This document shows, one piece after another, positions 12,851 to 13,550 of a stretch of DNA of 13,550 nucleotides (position 1 is its first letter; the number at the start of each line of letters is the position of its first letter). Under the pieces are notes generated by a model. The model had not been told where the DNA came from. It did not search any database and saw only the letters and a list, made by a program, of their open reading frames with translations. This stretch comes from Planctomycetota bacterium (GTDB lineage Bacteria > Planctomycetota > Phycisphaerae > UBA1845 > CAIVHJ01): assembly GCA_022565195.1 (NCBI GenBank), contig JADFJZ010000003.1:1-13550 (forward strand), given 5' to 3'. A program made the position numbers and the translations under genes.

Positions 12851-13348
12851 ATGAAGTTCACGTTGGTTGATCGGATCACGGAACTGGTGCCCGGGCGCCG
12901 GATCTGCACCATCAAGTCGCTGACTTTGTCCGAAGAGTATCTGGGCGACCACTTTCGCACGTTCCCGGTGATGCCCGGCGTGCTCATGTTGGAATGCATG
13001 ATTCAGTCCGCGGGCTGGCTGGTGCGGGCTACTGAGGACTTTGCCCACAGCTTGGTGTTGTTGGCCGGTGCCAAGAATGTGAACTACAAGAGCTTCATCA
13101 CCCCCGGCGGCGTGCTCCGCATGGAGGTCGATTGCAAACGCATGGAAGCCAACCAAAGCGAGTTCGTCGGGAAGGGTTTCTGTGAAGATCGGGAGATGGT
13201 CAAGGCGAGGATCGTTTTGAATCACGTGAACCTCGCCGATGAAAAGCCGGCCCTGGAAGCCGTCGACCGCGAACTGGTCGCACAGACCCGGGCACAATTT
13301 GCACTAATTGGCGGCGAACCGTTCGTTGCGGCGGGCGCCGCGTCATGA
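12851..13348 (+). CDS. FabZ-like (3R)-hydroxyacyl-ACP dehydratase
   Basis: The 165-residue hotdog-fold protein carries the FabZ active-site helix DHFRTFPVMPGVLMLECMIQ with catalytic H34 and E48 at the correct 14-residue spacing, then the strand VLLAGAKNVNYKSFITPGG, which corresponds to the family's 'KFRRPVxPGD' region. FabZ dehydrates 3-hydroxyacyl-ACP to trans-2-enoyl-ACP in fatty-acid synthesis. It is slightly longer than typical FabZ (about 145-150), with an extra C-terminal tail, and may be a specialised paralogue. The acyl carrier protein gene starts 24 bp downstream, so the two form an operon for acyl-chain building, perhaps fatty acid, polyketide or lipid modification. The ATG at 12851 lacks a clear ribosome site. 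Confidence 0.85.
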   Translation: MKFTLVDRITELVPGRRICTIKSLTLSEEYLGDHFRTFPVMPGVLMLECMIQSAGWLVRATEDFAHSLVLLAGAKNVNYKSFITPGGVLRMEVDCKRMEANQSEFVGKGFCEDREMVKARIVLNHVNLADEKPALEAVDRELVAQTRAQFALIGGEPFVAAGAAS

Positions 13349-13372
13349 TGCGATTGAGGAGGTAGAAACGCG

Positions 13373-13550
13373 ATGGCCAAGAGTCGGGACGAAATCTTTG
13401 CACAAGTGCAAAGCACACTGGTAGATGCCTTGGGTGTCGATGAAGAGGAAGTCTCTGAAGGCGCCACGCTCACCGAGGATCTGGGCGCCGAGAGCATCGA
13501 TTTTCTGGACATTGTTTTTCGACTTGAGAAGGCCTTCGGCATCAAGATTC
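13373..13550 (+). CDS. Acyl carrier protein (5' part, runs off the window)
   Basis: The first 59 codons encode an ACP: MAKSRDEIFAQVQSTLVDAL, a VDEEEVSEGATL helix-loop, then LGAESIDFLDIVFRLEKAFG. S41 is the 4'-phosphopantetheine attachment serine; the usual DSL motif reads ESI here, as in several non-housekeeping ACPs. The protein carries growing acyl chains for enzymes such as the FabZ-like dehydratase just upstream. A strong GAGGAGGT ribosome site lies before the ATG. About 20-25 residues are missing beyond the window edge. The variant motif and pairing with a dedicated dehydratase suggest a specialised acyl pathway in addition to housekeeping fatty-acid synthesis, but this is inference. Confidence 0.9.
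   Translation, partial: MAKSRDEIFAQVQSTLVDALGVDEEEVSEGATLTEDLGAESIDFLDIVFRLEKAFGIKI

Noticed and set aside
12511..12999. 162-codon minus-strand frame over the intergenic gap
   Set aside because: It overlaps the FabZ start in antisense and passes through the ferredoxin terminator; no recognisable motif.

Overview
The window is a GC-rich stretch of a bacterial chromosome. Its mix of genes, small tandem operons, 'FYDLN-like' zinc-ribbon membrane protein and FabZ-ACP pair suggests Planctomycetota or a related environmental lineage. That placement is inference from gene style, because there is no rRNA or other marker gene here. No tRNA, rRNA, CRISPR array, transposase or phage gene was found.

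Layout. Positions 2-657 hold a junction where two genes are broken tail to tail: the 3' part of a TPR-protein gene (+) runs into the first ~135 codons of an acetolactate-synthase-type ThDP enzyme (-). Upstream of the latter in the same operon is a GH130 mannoside phosphorylase/hydrolase (-, 665-1600). Divergent from it is a glycosyltransferase (+, 1768-2886) with the N-terminal signature of GTDC1/QTMAN, the tRNA-queuosine mannosyltransferase. A VOC/glyoxalase-fold gene (-) follows, then carbamate kinase and ornithine carbamoyltransferase (-). These last two are separated by a 170-bp inverted-repeat element built from 'CGCAGAGA' units.

From 5789 to 9706, all on the minus strand, are a large signalling protein (degenerate receiver-PAS-GAF-dead histidine box-receiver), the remnant of a GT4-type glycosyltransferase next to a dispersed repeat, a type II thymidine kinase, and a pseudo-receiver protein with an unrecognised Cys-containing C-terminal domain. 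From 10004 onward everything is on the plus strand: a zinc-ribbon six-TM protein, a two-TM RCK potassium-channel-like protein with a non-canonical selectivity filter, a 7Fe-type ferredoxin followed by a clear terminator, a FabZ-like dehydratase, and the first 59 codons of an acyl carrier protein that leaves the window.

How the genes work together. Three linkages can be defended: carbamate kinase with OTC (ornithine/citrulline/carbamoyl phosphate interconversion), FabZ with ACP (acyl-chain synthesis), and, more tentatively, the two mannose-related enzymes facing each other around 1601-1767. The broken genes and three patches of TACTGGCTAC-like or CGCAGAGA-like repeat point to past rearrangement. 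The most novel-looking items are the bacterial QTMAN-like protein, the channel filter, the pseudo-receiver with its C-terminal domain, and the inverted-repeat element.
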